This document shows positions 1 to 8,989 of a stretch of DNA of 64,000 nt, piece after piece. The stretch lies in the NCBI GenBank assembly GCA_017744935.1, contig JAGIAI010000006.1, positions 56,089 to 120,088 of the forward strand, read 5' to 3'. The number at the start of each line of letters is the position of its first letter. The stretch's first letter is position 1. The notes under the pieces are model-generated. The model was not told where the DNA came from and did no database searches. It was given only the letters and a program-made list of their open reading frames with translations. Position numbers and translations under genes: made by a program. Source of the DNA: Variovorax sp. (GTDB lineage Bacteria > Pseudomonadota > Gammaproteobacteria > Burkholderiales > Burkholderiaceae_C).

Positions 1-1413
1 GATCGAAGGCTCCACCCCGTACGACAGCACTTCGGCGAGCGTGCCGCGCGGAAGGTAGGGCGTGCCGCGCGGCATGTAGTGGATCGCCTCGCCGCGGGGC
101 CGGCGCACGATGCCCGAGCCCCAGGGCCAGAGGCCCGCGAGCGCGCGGAACAGCAAGGTCTTCTCGGTGCCCGGCGTGCCCAGCATCAGCAGGCGCTCGC
201 CGCGGTGCACGATGAGTTCCGGCGCGTCCAGCCGATCGTGCCCGGTCCAGGCGCGAACCTCGAGCGCTTCGATCGAAAGGGTGTCGTCTTCGCTCTCCTC
301 GTAGGCGATGCGGCTGCCGCTCGCTTGAGCTTCGAGGTCGGACGCGAGCATCTGGCGCAGGTCGGAGACGCGCAGCAGCGTGGCGCGCCAGTCGGCAATG
401 ATGCTGAAGTTGTCGACGAACCAGCGCAGCGACGACTGCGCCTGCGTGAAGGCAGCGGCGGCCATCATCAGGCCGCCGAAGGAAACCTTCCCCGAAAAGT
501 AGAGCGGTGCCGCCACCAGCGTCGGCGCGATGATGGTGACCCAGCCGAAGCCCGCAGTCACCCACGTCAGGTTGGTCAACCCGAGCACCACGCGCGATTG
601 CGCACGCAGGACATCGCCGAAATGCATGGCGACACGTCGCTTCTCGTCGGCCTCGCCGGCTGCCAGCGAGATGCCGTCGAGATGCTCGTTGATGCGTGTC
701 AGCGAAAAGCGCAGTTCGCCCTCGCGTGCATAGCGCTCGGCGTTGCGAAGGATCAGGCCGTTGCCGACCCAGTAGGTCATCAGCGAGCCGACGATCGCAT
801 AGACGATCGCCGCCCACAGCATGAAGCCCGGCATGACATGGTCCTGGCCGTCATAGAAGATGCTGAAGTCCTTCGAGAGCACCCACAGCACGCTGGCGAA
901 GCTGCCGAACAGCATCGCTGCCTGCAGCAGCCCCACGCCGAGCGCGACCGACAGATCGCACAGCTTCAGCGTGTCTTCGTGCATGCGCTGATCCGGGTGG
1001 GCGCCCATGGGGCCGCTGGCCTGCAGCCAGAACGCCCGGCGCGGGTGCAGCCACAGTCCCACGAGGTCATTGACCACAGCTTCGCGCAATCTCATCTGCA
1101 GGGTTTCGCCCAGCCACCTCTGCACGACGTTCAGCACCAGCAGCACGCCGGCGATCATTGCGAAGACGCCGACCTGCTTGATGAAATCGTTCAGGTCGCG
1201 ACGCGAGATCGCGTCGTAGAACGGCTTGTTCCAGCTGTTGAGTTCGATCTGCGCGTAGGCCGTCATTGCCACGACCACCACGATTCCGCCCACCAGCACA
1301 GCCAGCTTGCCGGCGACCTGCGATGCACCCACGGCATCAAGCAACTCGCGGACCTGACGGAAGACACCGGTCTTCACAACCGGCTCGTCACGGTTCGGCG
1401 ACGTCGCACTCAT
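1..1413 (-). CDS. SbmA/YddA-type ABC transporter, membrane domain fused to ATPase (C-terminus outside window)
   Basis: The visible 471 residues hold an N-terminal transmembrane domain of the SbmA/BacA/YddA type (about residues 25-330, several hydrophobic spans) followed by the start of an ABC ATPase domain. Family members move peptides, bleomycin-like compounds or cobalamin across the inner membrane. The Walker A loop is at residues 412-419 and reads GTPGTEKT: the glycine before the lysine is replaced by Glu417, so ATP binding may be altered. The next residues (FRALAGLWPWG) are typical of YddA proteins. Walker B and the signature motif lie beyond the window edge. The ATG overlaps the stop codon of the GH15 gene (ATGA), so this is the third gene of a coupled operon. 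The substrate cannot be read from the sequence; the neighbours suggest an oligosaccharide-linked role, but that is inference. Confidence 0.88.
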   Translation of the reverse strand, partial: MSATSPNRDEPVVKTGVFRQVRELLDAVGASQVAGKLAVLVGGIVVVVAMTAYAQIELNSWNKPFYDAISRRDLNDFIKQVGVFAMIAGVLLVLNVVQRWLGETLQMRLREAVVNDLVGLWLHPRRAFWLQASGPMGAHPDQRMHEDTLKLCDLSVALGVGLLQAAMLFGSFASVLWVLSKDFSIFYDGQDHVMPGFMLWAAIVYAIVGSLMTYWVGNGLILRNAERYAREGELRFSLTRINEHLDGISLAAGEADEKRRVAMHFGDVLRAQSRVVLGLTNLTWVTAGFGWVTIIAPTLVAAPLYFSGKVSFGGLMMAAAAFTQAQSSLRWFVDNFSIIADWRATLLRVSDLRQMLASDLEAQASGSRIAYEESEDDTLSIEALEVRAWTGHDRLDAPELIVHRGERLLMLGTPGTEKTLLFRALAGLWPWGSGIVRRPRGEAIHYMPRGTPYLPRGTLAEVLSYGVEPSI

Positions 1414-2756
1414 CGCCCGGGCGGCGCCTGACAAACGGCGGCCGCGATGCGGCGCGCCGAGACACACGAAATGAACGCGGCGTGGCTCCAGGCCAGTTGC
1501 TTCGCCGACGTCTGCGCGCCACTGCGCTGGTCGAACTGCTCCGACAGGTCGCCATTGGCCGGCGTGTAGGTGCGTACGGTCGCAAGGTAGGCGTCACCGC
1601 GTGCGAACCAATCGTGTCCATCACCCTGCGCGGCGGCTCGGAAGCAGAACTCGGCAGCGCCGAGCGTCGAGAAGTAGTAGGCACCGCCGGAGTAGTACAC
1701 GTCGCCGACGTATCGGCCCATCGCCGCGCCAAGGCCTCCGGCGCGGTCGCGGTTGATCGGATAGGCCGCATCGAACAGCGCGTCCAGTCGCGCCAGTGTG
1801 GCCTGCATGCGCGGATCGGCCGGGCCATGTGCGACCCCCGCGCCTACCGTGTGGATCGCCGAGAGGATCACCGCGATGTCGAGCGCCTTCGGGCTGGGCC
1901 GGTCGTCCGGCAACCTGCGCGAGCGGTAGTAGCCGTGCGCCGCGTCAGGGTCGTCAGTCCAGAAGCCATCCAGCAGACTCAGCACGGCCTTCGACTCATC
2001 CCGGCAGCGCTGTGCCTGCGCCGTCTCGCCCAGGCCCTCGAGCCATGCCGCGCCTTCAGCCAGCGCGGCTGCCGAGACGCGCAGCGTGTAGTAGTGATGG
2101 CCACTTTCCTCTTCCCAGATGTCGAACGACGGCTCGCGCCAGTGGCGCAGCGTGAAGTCGACGTCGAAGCGGATGAGCGCCGCGACTTCCGCCAGCAGGG
2201 GCGCGTCGAGGAGCCCGCTGGCCGCCCAGCGCATCAGTGCCAGCGCGCGCAGCGGCGGCCCGTCGTGCTGGGGGCGCGCCCATCGCAGGATGTCCAGCGT
2301 GCCGTCGGGGTTCACCCGTGTTTCGGCGGCGACCGCATCCCCGTGGACCTTCGCGAGGTCATGGTCCTCGCGCAGGTACTGCAGCAGGTCGGGGGCCACG
2401 CGCGCGGCTCGATCGGACACGGCGGCCACCAAACGGCCGTCGAGCCGGTTCAAGGCAACGCTGAAGCGGGTGAAGTCGCGCACGTGCTGCAGGGCTTCGT
2501 CGCCGATGCGTCGGTCAACGTAGAGCAGGCGCAGTGCATCGATGACGACAGCCGAATCGCGGAACCAGTGAAAGAAGTAGTCCGGGTCCGGGTCGTAGCT
2601 GCCCAGCACGGGCGAGGCGATGATGGCGCCGGCGATCGGCTGCACGGTCTGGTCGAAACCTGGGCGCTGCTTGACGATAGAGACCGGTGAGATGCTGGAC
2701 AGCATCGCGCTCGCCGAACGGCCAAGCTGCGTTTCGAGCCAGGACTCGAAGGTCAC
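1410..2756 (-). CDS. glycoside hydrolase family 15 (glucoamylase-like)
   Basis: The 448-residue protein matches the (alpha/alpha)6-barrel catalytic domain of GH15, an inverting family that releases glucose from alpha-glucans or trehalose. The motif WEEESGHHYYT carries the general-acid Glu, and SEQFDQRSG near the C-terminus carries the general-base Glu with the usual SAKQLAWSHAA tail. No starch-binding domain and no signal peptide are present, so the enzyme looks cytoplasmic. I start it at a GTG that overlaps the stop of the upstream gene (GTGA), which implies translational coupling. An ATG further upstream at 2843 would lie wholly inside the upstream gene and is less likely. Its exact substrate is unknown; pairing with a glycoamylase/GH144-like enzyme hints at a mixed or unusual glucan. 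Confidence 0.88.
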   Translation of the reverse strand: MTFESWLETQLGRSASAMLSSISPVSIVKQRPGFDQTVQPIAGAIIASPVLGSYDPDPDYFFHWFRDSAVVIDALRLLYVDRRIGDEALQHVRDFTRFSVALNRLDGRLVAAVSDRAARVAPDLLQYLREDHDLAKVHGDAVAAETRVNPDGTLDILRWARPQHDGPPLRALALMRWAASGLLDAPLLAEVAALIRFDVDFTLRHWREPSFDIWEEESGHHYYTLRVSAAALAEGAAWLEGLGETAQAQRCRDESKAVLSLLDGFWTDDPDAAHGYYRSRRLPDDRPSPKALDIAVILSAIHTVGAGVAHGPADPRMQATLARLDALFDAAYPINRDRAGGLGAAMGRYVGDVYYSGGAYYFSTLGAAEFCFRAAAQGDGHDWFARGDAYLATVRTYTPANGDLSEQFDQRSGAQTSAKQLAWSHAAFISCVSARRIAAAVCQAPPGR

Positions 2757-4045
2757 GGCGCAGGCGACCCGAGGTGCGGGCTGGTGAAGTCCAGTGCGCG
2801 CAGCCCGGCCTGCACTTCGGGCACGCTCATGAACAGCTTCCACAGAAGGCCCGTCCGATGGTTCTCCATCATCACGACGATCGGGCCCTGGTCGATGGCG
2901 AGGAAGGTATCGGCGAACCAGCCGCGCTGCTCACAGAACGCGTCGACGAAACCGTAGTCCCGCCACACCCGCGTGCCATGCTCGTTGAGGAAATGCCGCA
3001 CCACCTGCATCACCTCGGCTGGCGCATACGCCAGGCTGGCCAGCGCGCCCGTCGGCGAGATGGTGCCGTTGTCGTTGACCGGGTCGTGCGCGAGGTAGCC
3101 ATCCGGGTCGTCGCTGGCAGTGAGGCCCCAGCACGATTCGCCGTAGCCCTTGAAGCCCTTCGGATTGGCGATGCAGTGCGCGCGGTTAACCCGCACGTGC
3201 CGGCAATTGAGATCCCAGTAGTCCGCGTACCGATCCTTGAGGCCGCGCGGATCGAGGCCGCAGAACGAGTAGTGCGTGAAGAACAGCGGACCGCCATACG
3301 GTGCACCGAGCGGCAGTTCGATGCCGTAGTACGAGCGCCCGTTGAGGAAGTCCGGCCCCGACGCATAGCCGTGGTGGTAGACACGCGGATCGATCGCATG
3401 GCTTGGCGAGGCGGCGGCCATCAGGTAGGTGATGAGGCACTCGTTCCAGCCGTGCACTTCATGGTTCATTGCCCAGCCGTGGTTCGGGCTCCAGTGCCAA
3501 TACAGGACATCCCGTCCCTGCGTGAACCAGTTCCATTCGACCTCGTGCCACAGCGTGTCGACGTCGCTTCGCAGTCGACTCTCTGCAGGCGTGTCCTTGC
3601 TGAAGTATTGGCGCACGCACAGCAGGCCCATCATGAGGAACGAGGTCTCGACCAGATCGCCCGCATCGTCCTTGGGGCTCATGGGGAACGTCGTGCCGGT
3701 CGCGCCGTCCATGAAGTGCGGGAAGGTACCGTGGTAGCGCTTCGCGCGCAGCAGGGCATCGAGCATGCGCCGCAACCGTTCCAGCGCTGCATCTCGCGTG
3801 ATCCAGCCGCGCTCGACCGCGACGATCATCGCCATCACGCCGAAGCCCGTGCCGCCGATCGCGACTCTTTCGTCGGCCTTGTCTTCGCCTGTGGCACCGA
3901 CGAGCGTGCGGCGGTCGAGCGCCAGGCCGCTGGCTGCATCCGCACCGTCCCAGAAATAGCGGAAGGTCTGGCGCTGCACCGCCTCGATCAAGGCTTCATC
4001 GGGCAAGGCCGCCAAGGCCTTCGGGTTCCTGTCATCCTTCAACAC
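2753..4045 (-). CDS. glycoamylase-like protein (PF10091 / GH144-like endo-beta-1,2-glucanase family)
   Basis: The 430-residue protein matches the family named putative glucoamylase (PF10091), which includes the GH144 endo-beta-1,2-glucanases. Family-typical stretches are RQTFRYFWDGAD near the N-terminus, YHGTFPHFMD, and the acidic block KDDAGDLVETSF. Characterised GH144 enzymes are usually exported, but no signal peptide is present here. I choose the GTG at 4045 because an AGGAGG ribosome site sits six bases before it; an in-frame ATG at 4090 lacks such a site. It is the first gene of an operon with GH15 and the ABC transporter and is divergent from the GH3 beta-glucosidase, with 86 bases between starts. 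A role in intracellular breakdown of beta-1,2-glucan oligosaccharides is plausible but inferred. Confidence 0.85.
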   Translation of the reverse strand: MLKDDRNPKALAALPDEALIEAVQRQTFRYFWDGADAASGLALDRRTLVGATGEDKADERVAIGGTGFGVMAMIVAVERGWITRDAALERLRRMLDALLRAKRYHGTFPHFMDGATGTTFPMSPKDDAGDLVETSFLMMGLLCVRQYFSKDTPAESRLRSDVDTLWHEVEWNWFTQGRDVLYWHWSPNHGWAMNHEVHGWNECLITYLMAAASPSHAIDPRVYHHGYASGPDFLNGRSYYGIELPLGAPYGGPLFFTHYSFCGLDPRGLKDRYADYWDLNCRHVRVNRAHCIANPKGFKGYGESCWGLTASDDPDGYLAHDPVNDNGTISPTGALASLAYAPAEVMQVVRHFLNEHGTRVWRDYGFVDAFCEQRGWFADTFLAIDQGPIVVMMENHRTGLLWKLFMSVPEVQAGLRALDFTSPHLGSPAP

Positions 4046-4131
4046 TGAACGCCTCCTGTGTTCATTGACTGGTGTGTCACCCCGCAGCATGCCATCATCA
4101 GGCCCCCTTGGGTTCTGCTTCGAAGTCAACA

Positions 4132-6276
4132 ATGAGTCGCATCGACACCCTCATCGCCCGCATGACGCTAGCCGAAAAGCTGGGCCAGCTTACGATGACT
4201 GCTTCCAGTTACACGGTCACCGGGCCGGTCATCGCTGGGGATTCCACCCAGTCCATCATCGACGGCACGATCGGCAACCTGTTGAACATGGTCGGATCAG
4301 GGCCCGTGCACGAGATGCAGCGCCTGGCCGTCGAGAAGTCGCGGCTCGGCATTCCGCTGCTGATCGGCCTGGACATCATCCATGGGCATCGGACCCTCTT
4401 CCCGATCCCGCTTGCGGAGGCGGGCGTCTTCGACGAAGACCTCTGGGAGCGCACGGCGCGCGAGGCCGCACGCGAAGGCGCCGTCGATGGCCTGGCGATG
4501 ACATTCGCGCCGATGCTCGACGTATCGCGCGATCCGCGCTGGGGCCGCACCGCCGAGGGCCCGGGCGAAGACTCCTGGCTCAACGCGCGCATCGCACAGG
4601 CCAAGGTGCGTGGCTTTCAGGGCAACGACCTGTCGTCGCCCGAATCGATGGCCGCCTGTGCGAAGCACTTCGTTGCCTATGGCGCAGTCACCGCGGGGCG
4701 CGAGTACGCCGCCGTGGACATCTCGGACCGCACCTTGCACGAGGTGTACCTGCCGGGCTTCGCTGCGGCGGTACGCGCGGGCGTCGCCACATTGATGCCC
4801 GCCTTCACCGACCTCAACGGCGTGCCGATGACAGCGCACATCCCCTTGCTGCGCGACTGGCTGCGCGGCGAGATGGGCTTCGACGGCGTCATCGTGACCG
4901 ACTACAACGCGATCGCGGAACTCATCAAGCACGGAGTCGCGGCCGATCTCGTCGATGCCGCGGTGCTGGCGCTGAAGGCCGGCGTCGACATCGACATGAT
5001 GGCCGACGCGTATCGCAAGGGCCTGCCGGTCGCGCTCGAGCAGGGCCGCGTGACGATGGAGGAAATCGACACATCCGTGCGGCGCGTGTTGCGGCTCAAG
5101 GAGCAACTCGGCTTGTTCGACGACCCCTACCGCCGCGGCACGAAACAGGAGGCCCCGGCACTCGTCGCCGAGCGACACGCACTGGCGCGCGACGTTGCGC
5201 GCAAGTCCATCGTGATGCTGAAGAACGAGCGCGACACCCTGCCCTTGCCCGCGGCAGCGAAATCGCTGTGTGTCATCGGCCCGCTGGCCGACGCACACAC
5301 GGAGATGAAAGGCCCATGGTGGGGCGCCGGTGAACACGAACCGGCCGTCAGCGTCCTGGCCGGCCTGCGCGCCGCGCTGCCGCAGACCGACATACGCCAT
5401 GCACCCGGCGTTGCCATCAACAGCGACGACGAAAGCGGCATCGACGCTGCCGTCGCACTGTGCGATGGCGCCGATGCCGTCCTGCTGTGCCTGGGCGAGC
5501 GGGCCTCGATGAGCGGCGAGGCCGCGAGCCGTGCCACGCCCGCGCTGCCCGGTCGGCAACAGGCGCTGGCGGAAGCGGTGGCGGCGCGTGCACGCGCGCT
5601 CGGCATCCCCGTCATTGCGATCCTGTTTTCAGGCCGCCCGTTGGTCGTGCCCTGGTTGTCCGAACACGCTGATGCATTGCTGGCGGCGTGGTTCCTCGGT
5701 GTCGAGGCCGGAAACGCGATTGCCGACGTGCTCACGGGCCAGGCATCGCCCAGTGGTCGCACGTCGATGAGCTGGCCACGGGTCGTCGGGCAGATTCCGA
5801 TCTACTTTGGCCAGCGCCCCAGCGGCCGGCCGATGAACCCCGCCGACTACTACACGAGCAAGTACCACGACGTCGACAACACGCCGCTGTATGACTTCGG
5901 TCATGGCCTGACCTACGGACGGTTCTGCTACGACGAGCTTCGGGTCGAGCCGCAGCGCGTGCGCGAACAGGACACGCTGAAGATCAACGTCAACCTGCGA
6001 AACGACGGCGCACGCGAGGCCGAAGAGACTGTCTTCCTGTTCATTCGCGCGAAGGTGAGCCCCGTCACCCGGCCGCTGCTGGAGCTCAAGGGCTATGCAA
6101 AGCTGCGACTCAAGCCTGGCGAAGCCGGCTCGGTGGAACTGTCGCTGCCCGCGGCCGACCTGCGCTATCTCGGACCGGACCTGCAACCCGTGTTCGAGGC
6201 GGGCCAGGTCGAGATCCTCGTCGGACCGAGTGCCCAGCAAACGGGGCTGCTGCGACACACCATCGAGTTGTCCTGA
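4132..6276 (+). CDS. bglX: beta-glucosidase, glycoside hydrolase family 3 (BglX-like)
   Basis: The 714-residue protein has the full GH3 plan: TIM-barrel domain (about 1-330), alpha/beta sandwich (about 350-560) and a C-terminal fibronectin-III-like domain (about 610-705). The nucleophile Asp lies in GFDGVIVTDYNA, and the substrate-binding segment KHFVAYGAVTAGREY closely resembles E. coli BglX. Family members cleave terminal beta-glucosides from the non-reducing end. BglX is periplasmic, but this protein begins directly with the catalytic domain and has no signal peptide, so it is probably cytosolic. It is divergent from the glycoamylase/GH15/ABC operon, so all four may act on one glucan. Its stop lies three bases from the convergent LysR stop. 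Confidence 0.93.
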   Translation: MSRIDTLIARMTLAEKLGQLTMTASSYTVTGPVIAGDSTQSIIDGTIGNLLNMVGSGPVHEMQRLAVEKSRLGIPLLIGLDIIHGHRTLFPIPLAEAGVFDEDLWERTAREAAREGAVDGLAMTFAPMLDVSRDPRWGRTAEGPGEDSWLNARIAQAKVRGFQGNDLSSPESMAACAKHFVAYGAVTAGREYAAVDISDRTLHEVYLPGFAAAVRAGVATLMPAFTDLNGVPMTAHIPLLRDWLRGEMGFDGVIVTDYNAIAELIKHGVAADLVDAAVLALKAGVDIDMMADAYRKGLPVALEQGRVTMEEIDTSVRRVLRLKEQLGLFDDPYRRGTKQEAPALVAERHALARDVARKSIVMLKNERDTLPLPAAAKSLCVIGPLADAHTEMKGPWWGAGEHEPAVSVLAGLRAALPQTDIRHAPGVAINSDDESGIDAAVALCDGADAVLLCLGERASMSGEAASRATPALPGRQQALAEAVAARARALGIPVIAILFSGRPLVVPWLSEHADALLAAWFLGVEAGNAIADVLTGQASPSGRTSMSWPRVVGQIPIYFGQRPSGRPMNPADYYTSKYHDVDNTPLYDFGHGLTYGRFCYDELRVEPQRVREQDTLKINVNLRNDGAREAEETVFLFIRAKVSPVTRPLLELKGYAKLRLKPGEAGSVELSLPAADLRYLGPDLQPVFEAGQVEILVGPSAQQTGLLRHTIELS

Positions 6277-6279
6277 AAG

Positions 6280-7185
6280 CTAACCGCAGCCGCCCGCTCC
6301 CGCGTTCCAGTGCTCGGCGAGATAGTCGACGAACGATGCGATGCGCGCGGTGAGCGCGGTGTTGCGGTAGTACACCGCGTTGATCGGCTGCCGGACATCC
6401 AGCGTGCGGGCAGCGAACAACGGCACGAGCCTGCCTTCGGCCCGATCGCGATGCGTCATGTAGTCGGCGAGGCAGGCGATGCCCACGCCTTCGAGCGCCA
6501 GCTTCCGCAGCGTCTCGCCGCTGGAGGCCGCAACGTCAGGTTTGACTTGCAAGGGCAGCTTGTCCCTGTCCGCCAGCGGCCATTCGTTGAGCGATGCGGG
6601 CTGCGTGAAGCCGAGCAGGCAATGCCGGCGCAGGTCTGCGACGGTGCGTGGTCGCCCTACCCGTTCGAGGTAGTTCGGTGAAGCGAGTACGCGCAGGCGG
6701 CTGCTTCCGACGGGCCTTGCATGCAGGGTTGAGTCCTTGAGGCGCCCGATGCGGATCGCGACATCCGTGCGATGTTCCAGCAAGTCGATGAGGCCGTCGT
6801 TGCTGTTGAGTTCCAGCACCACTTCTGGATAGCGCGCCCGGTAGCCGGCCACGAGCGGCACCACCGCATGCAGCATGAAGGGCGAGGCCGCGTCGACCCG
6901 GAGGCGCCCGGCAGGCCGCTCGCGGCGCATGGCCATGTCTTCTTCCGCCGCATCCACGCTGGCCAGAATCTGCCTCGCCCGTGCGAGAAAGGCCTCGCCC
7001 TCGTCGGTCAGCTCCAGGCGTCTCGTGGTACGGCGCAGAAGGGTGGCCTGCAGCTTTTCCTCCAGCCGCGCGAGGGTGCGGCTGACGGCCGAGACAGTCA
7101 TGCCAAGCTGCTCTGCAGCGCGCGACAGGGCGCCAGTGTCCACCACCGACACCAGTGCCTGAAGTTCATCGAGGGTGGTTTTCAT
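6280..7185 (-). CDS. yafC: LysR-family regulator, YafC-like
   Basis: The 301-residue protein has a LysR winged helix-turn-helix (about residues 3-62, ALSRAAEQLGMTVSAVSRTLARLE) and the two-lobe effector-binding domain (about 90-295). In E. coli yafC lies beside dkgB, and the same pairing is kept here with the two genes divergent. It therefore most likely controls the aldo/keto reductase. The 89-base intergenic space holds an inverted repeat TTGAT-N5-ATCAA at 7188-7202, a T-N11-A arrangement typical of LysR boxes. The effector cannot be read from the sequence. Confidence 0.9.
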   Translation of the reverse strand: MKTTLDELQALVSVVDTGALSRAAEQLGMTVSAVSRTLARLEEKLQATLLRRTTRRLELTDEGEAFLARARQILASVDAAEEDMAMRRERPAGRLRVDAASPFMLHAVVPLVAGYRARYPEVVLELNSNDGLIDLLEHRTDVAIRIGRLKDSTLHARPVGSSRLRVLASPNYLERVGRPRTVADLRRHCLLGFTQPASLNEWPLADRDKLPLQVKPDVAASSGETLRKLALEGVGIACLADYMTHRDRAEGRLVPLFAARTLDVRQPINAVYYRNTALTARIASFVDYLAEHWNAGAGGCG

Positions 7186-7187
7186 TG

Positions 7188-7202
7188 TTGATTTCAGATC
7201 AA
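7188..7202. promoter_or_regulatory. candidate LysR box between yafC-like gene and dkgB
   Basis: A perfect inverted repeat with arms TTGAT and ATCAA separated by five bases lies two bases upstream of the LysR start codon, in an AT-richer 89-base divergent promoter region. The spacing fits the T-N11-A rule for LysR binding sites. Binding is inferred. Confidence 0.45.
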
Positions 7203-7274
7203 ATGTGTTTGCTTTATAGGTGACTTTTTCTCAACGGCGAAAACCGCGAGACTCGCTGCTTTACCGGAGTTCCC

Positions 7275-8078
7275 ATGAGCATTCCTTCCTTCGGCCTTGG
7301 CACCTTCCGCCTGAAAGGCCAGACCGTCATCGATTCCGTGCGAAATGGGCTGGATGTCGGCTACCGCGCGATCGACACCGCCCAGATCTACGGCAACGAA
7401 GCCGACATCGGCCAGGCGATCGCCGAATCAGGCGTGTCGCGTTCGTCGCTTTTCTTTACCACCAAGATCTGGATCGACAGCCTTTCCTCTGCCAAGTTGA
7501 TCCCGAGCCTGCGCGACAGCCTCGCGAAGCTGCGCACCGACCATGTGGACCTGACCCTGATCCATTGGCCCTCGCCCGGCGGCGCGGTGCCGCTGGCCGA
7601 GACGCTCCAGGCCCTGTCCGAAGCGAAGGCCCAGGGCCTGACCAAACAGATTGGCGTGTCCAACTTCACCATCCCGCTGCTGCGCGAAGCGATCACGCTG
7701 GCCGGCCGTGAGCAGATCGCCACCAACCAGGTCGAGATCAGCCCCTACCTGCAGAACCGCAAGTTGGCCGCCTTCGCGCGCGAGCAGGGTATTCACCTCA
7801 CCTCGTACATGACGCTCGCCTATGGCAAGGCCGTGCAGGACCCGGTGCTGAAGACCATCGCCGAACGCCACAAGGCCACGCCTGCGCAAGTCGCGCTTGC
7901 ATGGGCGCTGCAGCAAGGCTATTCGGTGATCCCTTCATCGACGCGGCGCGAGAACCTGCAAAGCAACCTGAAGGCCGCGGAACTCCGCCTCAGCGATGAG
8001 GACATGGCCGCCATCGCAGCGCTGGACCGCAACGAGCGCCTCGCGAGCCCCGAGGGCATCGCGCCGCAGTGGGACTGA
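7275..8078 (+). CDS. dkgB: aldo/keto reductase DkgB (2,5-diketo-D-gluconate / methylglyoxal reductase)
   Basis: The 267-residue protein is a close relative of E. coli DkgB along its whole length, for example [11 protein letters not shown] at the N-terminus, [14 protein letters not shown] with the catalytic Asp and Tyr, TTKIWI with the catalytic Lys, LIHWPSP with the catalytic His, and the ending [10 protein letters not shown]. Members are cytosolic NADPH-dependent reductases of 2,5-diketo-D-gluconate, methylglyoxal and other small carbonyls. The NADPH-binding segment [14 protein letters not shown] is intact. It is divergent from its likely regulator and followed after 20 bases by another LysR gene, which may be co-transcribed. 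Confidence 0.95.
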   Translation: MSIPSFGLGTFRLKGQTVIDSVRNGLDVGYRAIDTAQIYGNEADIGQAIAESGVSRSSLFFTTKIWIDSLSSAKLIPSLRDSLAKLRTDHVDLTLIHWPSPGGAVPLAETLQALSEAKAQGLTKQIGVSNFTIPLLREAITLAGREQIATNQVEISPYLQNRKLAAFAREQGIHLTSYMTLAYGKAVQDPVLKTIAERHKATPAQVALAWALQQGYSVIPSSTRRENLQSNLKAAELRLSDEDMAAIAALDRNERLASPEGIAPQWD

Positions 8079-8098
8079 TCACGCACTGACGCACCGCC

Positions 8099-8989
8099 AT
8101 GGACCTCAAGCGCCTGCAACTGCTGGTGGACATCGTCGAGGCGGGCAGCCTGAGCAAGGTCTGCGCGTCGCGCGGCATTGCGCAGTCCGCACTCAGCAAG
8201 CACATCGCGGCGCTGGAGGACGAGTTCGGCGCCAAGCTCTTCTACCGCACCGGGCGCGGCGTGGTGCTGACGGAGTTCGGCCAGTCGATCATGCCGAGGG
8301 TGCATACGCTGCTCGGTGAGTTCGAGCAACTGAAGAGCGACATCCGCGATCGCTCCGATGTACCCAGCGGGCCCGTGCGGCTCGCGGTGCAGGCGTCGAT
8401 CACGCACACGCTAGTGGGTCCGCTCTTCCAGCGCGTGCGGGCCGACTTCCCGAAGATCGACCTGCGGCTGATGGAGGGCTTCGCAGGCAACATCGAAGAC
8501 GCGCTCGCCACCGGCCGCGCCGACGTCGGCGTCTTCTCGCGCTACGGGGACAACATCCACAAGACCGACGAGCCGCTCGTTACCAATGAGCTCTACCTCG
8601 TCGGCCGTGCAGGCGACCCGAAGGTGTCGAAACCGGAATGCCGCTTTGCCGATGCATCGCGCCTGCCTCTCGTGCTGCCGGGTGCCCCCGACGGCTTGTA
8701 CATGATGCTGCTGGATGCAGCCCGCAAGGCGGATGTGTCGCTGAACACCGAGATCGAGGTCGATTCGCTCACCGCGATGCGCGAGATCGTGGCGAGCGGC
8801 GCGGCCTACAGCTTTCTCACGCGGCAGGCGGTGGAGGTCGACATGAAGCTCGGCCGCATCGCCATCAGCCGCATCACCGACCCCGAGCTCACCCGCACGC
8901 TGGTGCTCGCGACCAGCGCGCAGCGGCCGCTGACACAGGCCAGCCGCACGGTCATCGACCTCATACGGAAGCTGACGCGCGCCGGTTGA
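8099..8989 (+). CDS. LysR-family regulator
   Basis: The 296-residue LysR protein has an N-terminal HTH ([23 protein letters not shown]) and an effector domain of the Nac/Cbl-like type often found beside Bug or TRAP uptake genes. It starts 20 bases after dkgB on the same strand. Its 3' end overlaps the convergent mhpE gene by 29 bases, so it closes the catabolic operon at 8961-16366. It is the only regulator touching that operon and the best candidate to control it. That assignment is positional; no binding site could be tied to it. Confidence 0.9.
   Translation: MDLKRLQLLVDIVEAGSLSKVCASRGIAQSALSKHIAALEDEFGAKLFYRTGRGVVLTEFGQSIMPRVHTLLGEFEQLKSDIRDRSDVPSGPVRLAVQASITHTLVGPLFQRVRADFPKIDLRLMEGFAGNIEDALATGRADVGVFSRYGDNIHKTDEPLVTNELYLVGRAGDPKVSKPECRFADASRLPLVLPGAPDGLYMMLLDAARKADVSLNTEIEVDSLTAMREIVASGAAYSFLTRQAVEVDMKLGRIAISRITDPELTRTLVLATSAQRPLTQASRTVIDLIRKLTRAG

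Noticed and set aside
79..1431. Long open frame of 450 codons on the plus strand
   Set aside because: Antisense to the ABC transporter; composition (His/Arg/Gln-rich) is typical of the reverse frame of GC-rich genes and no domain is recognisable.
2687..4048. 453-codon plus-strand frame
   Set aside because: Antisense to the glycoamylase-like gene, which shows clear family motifs.
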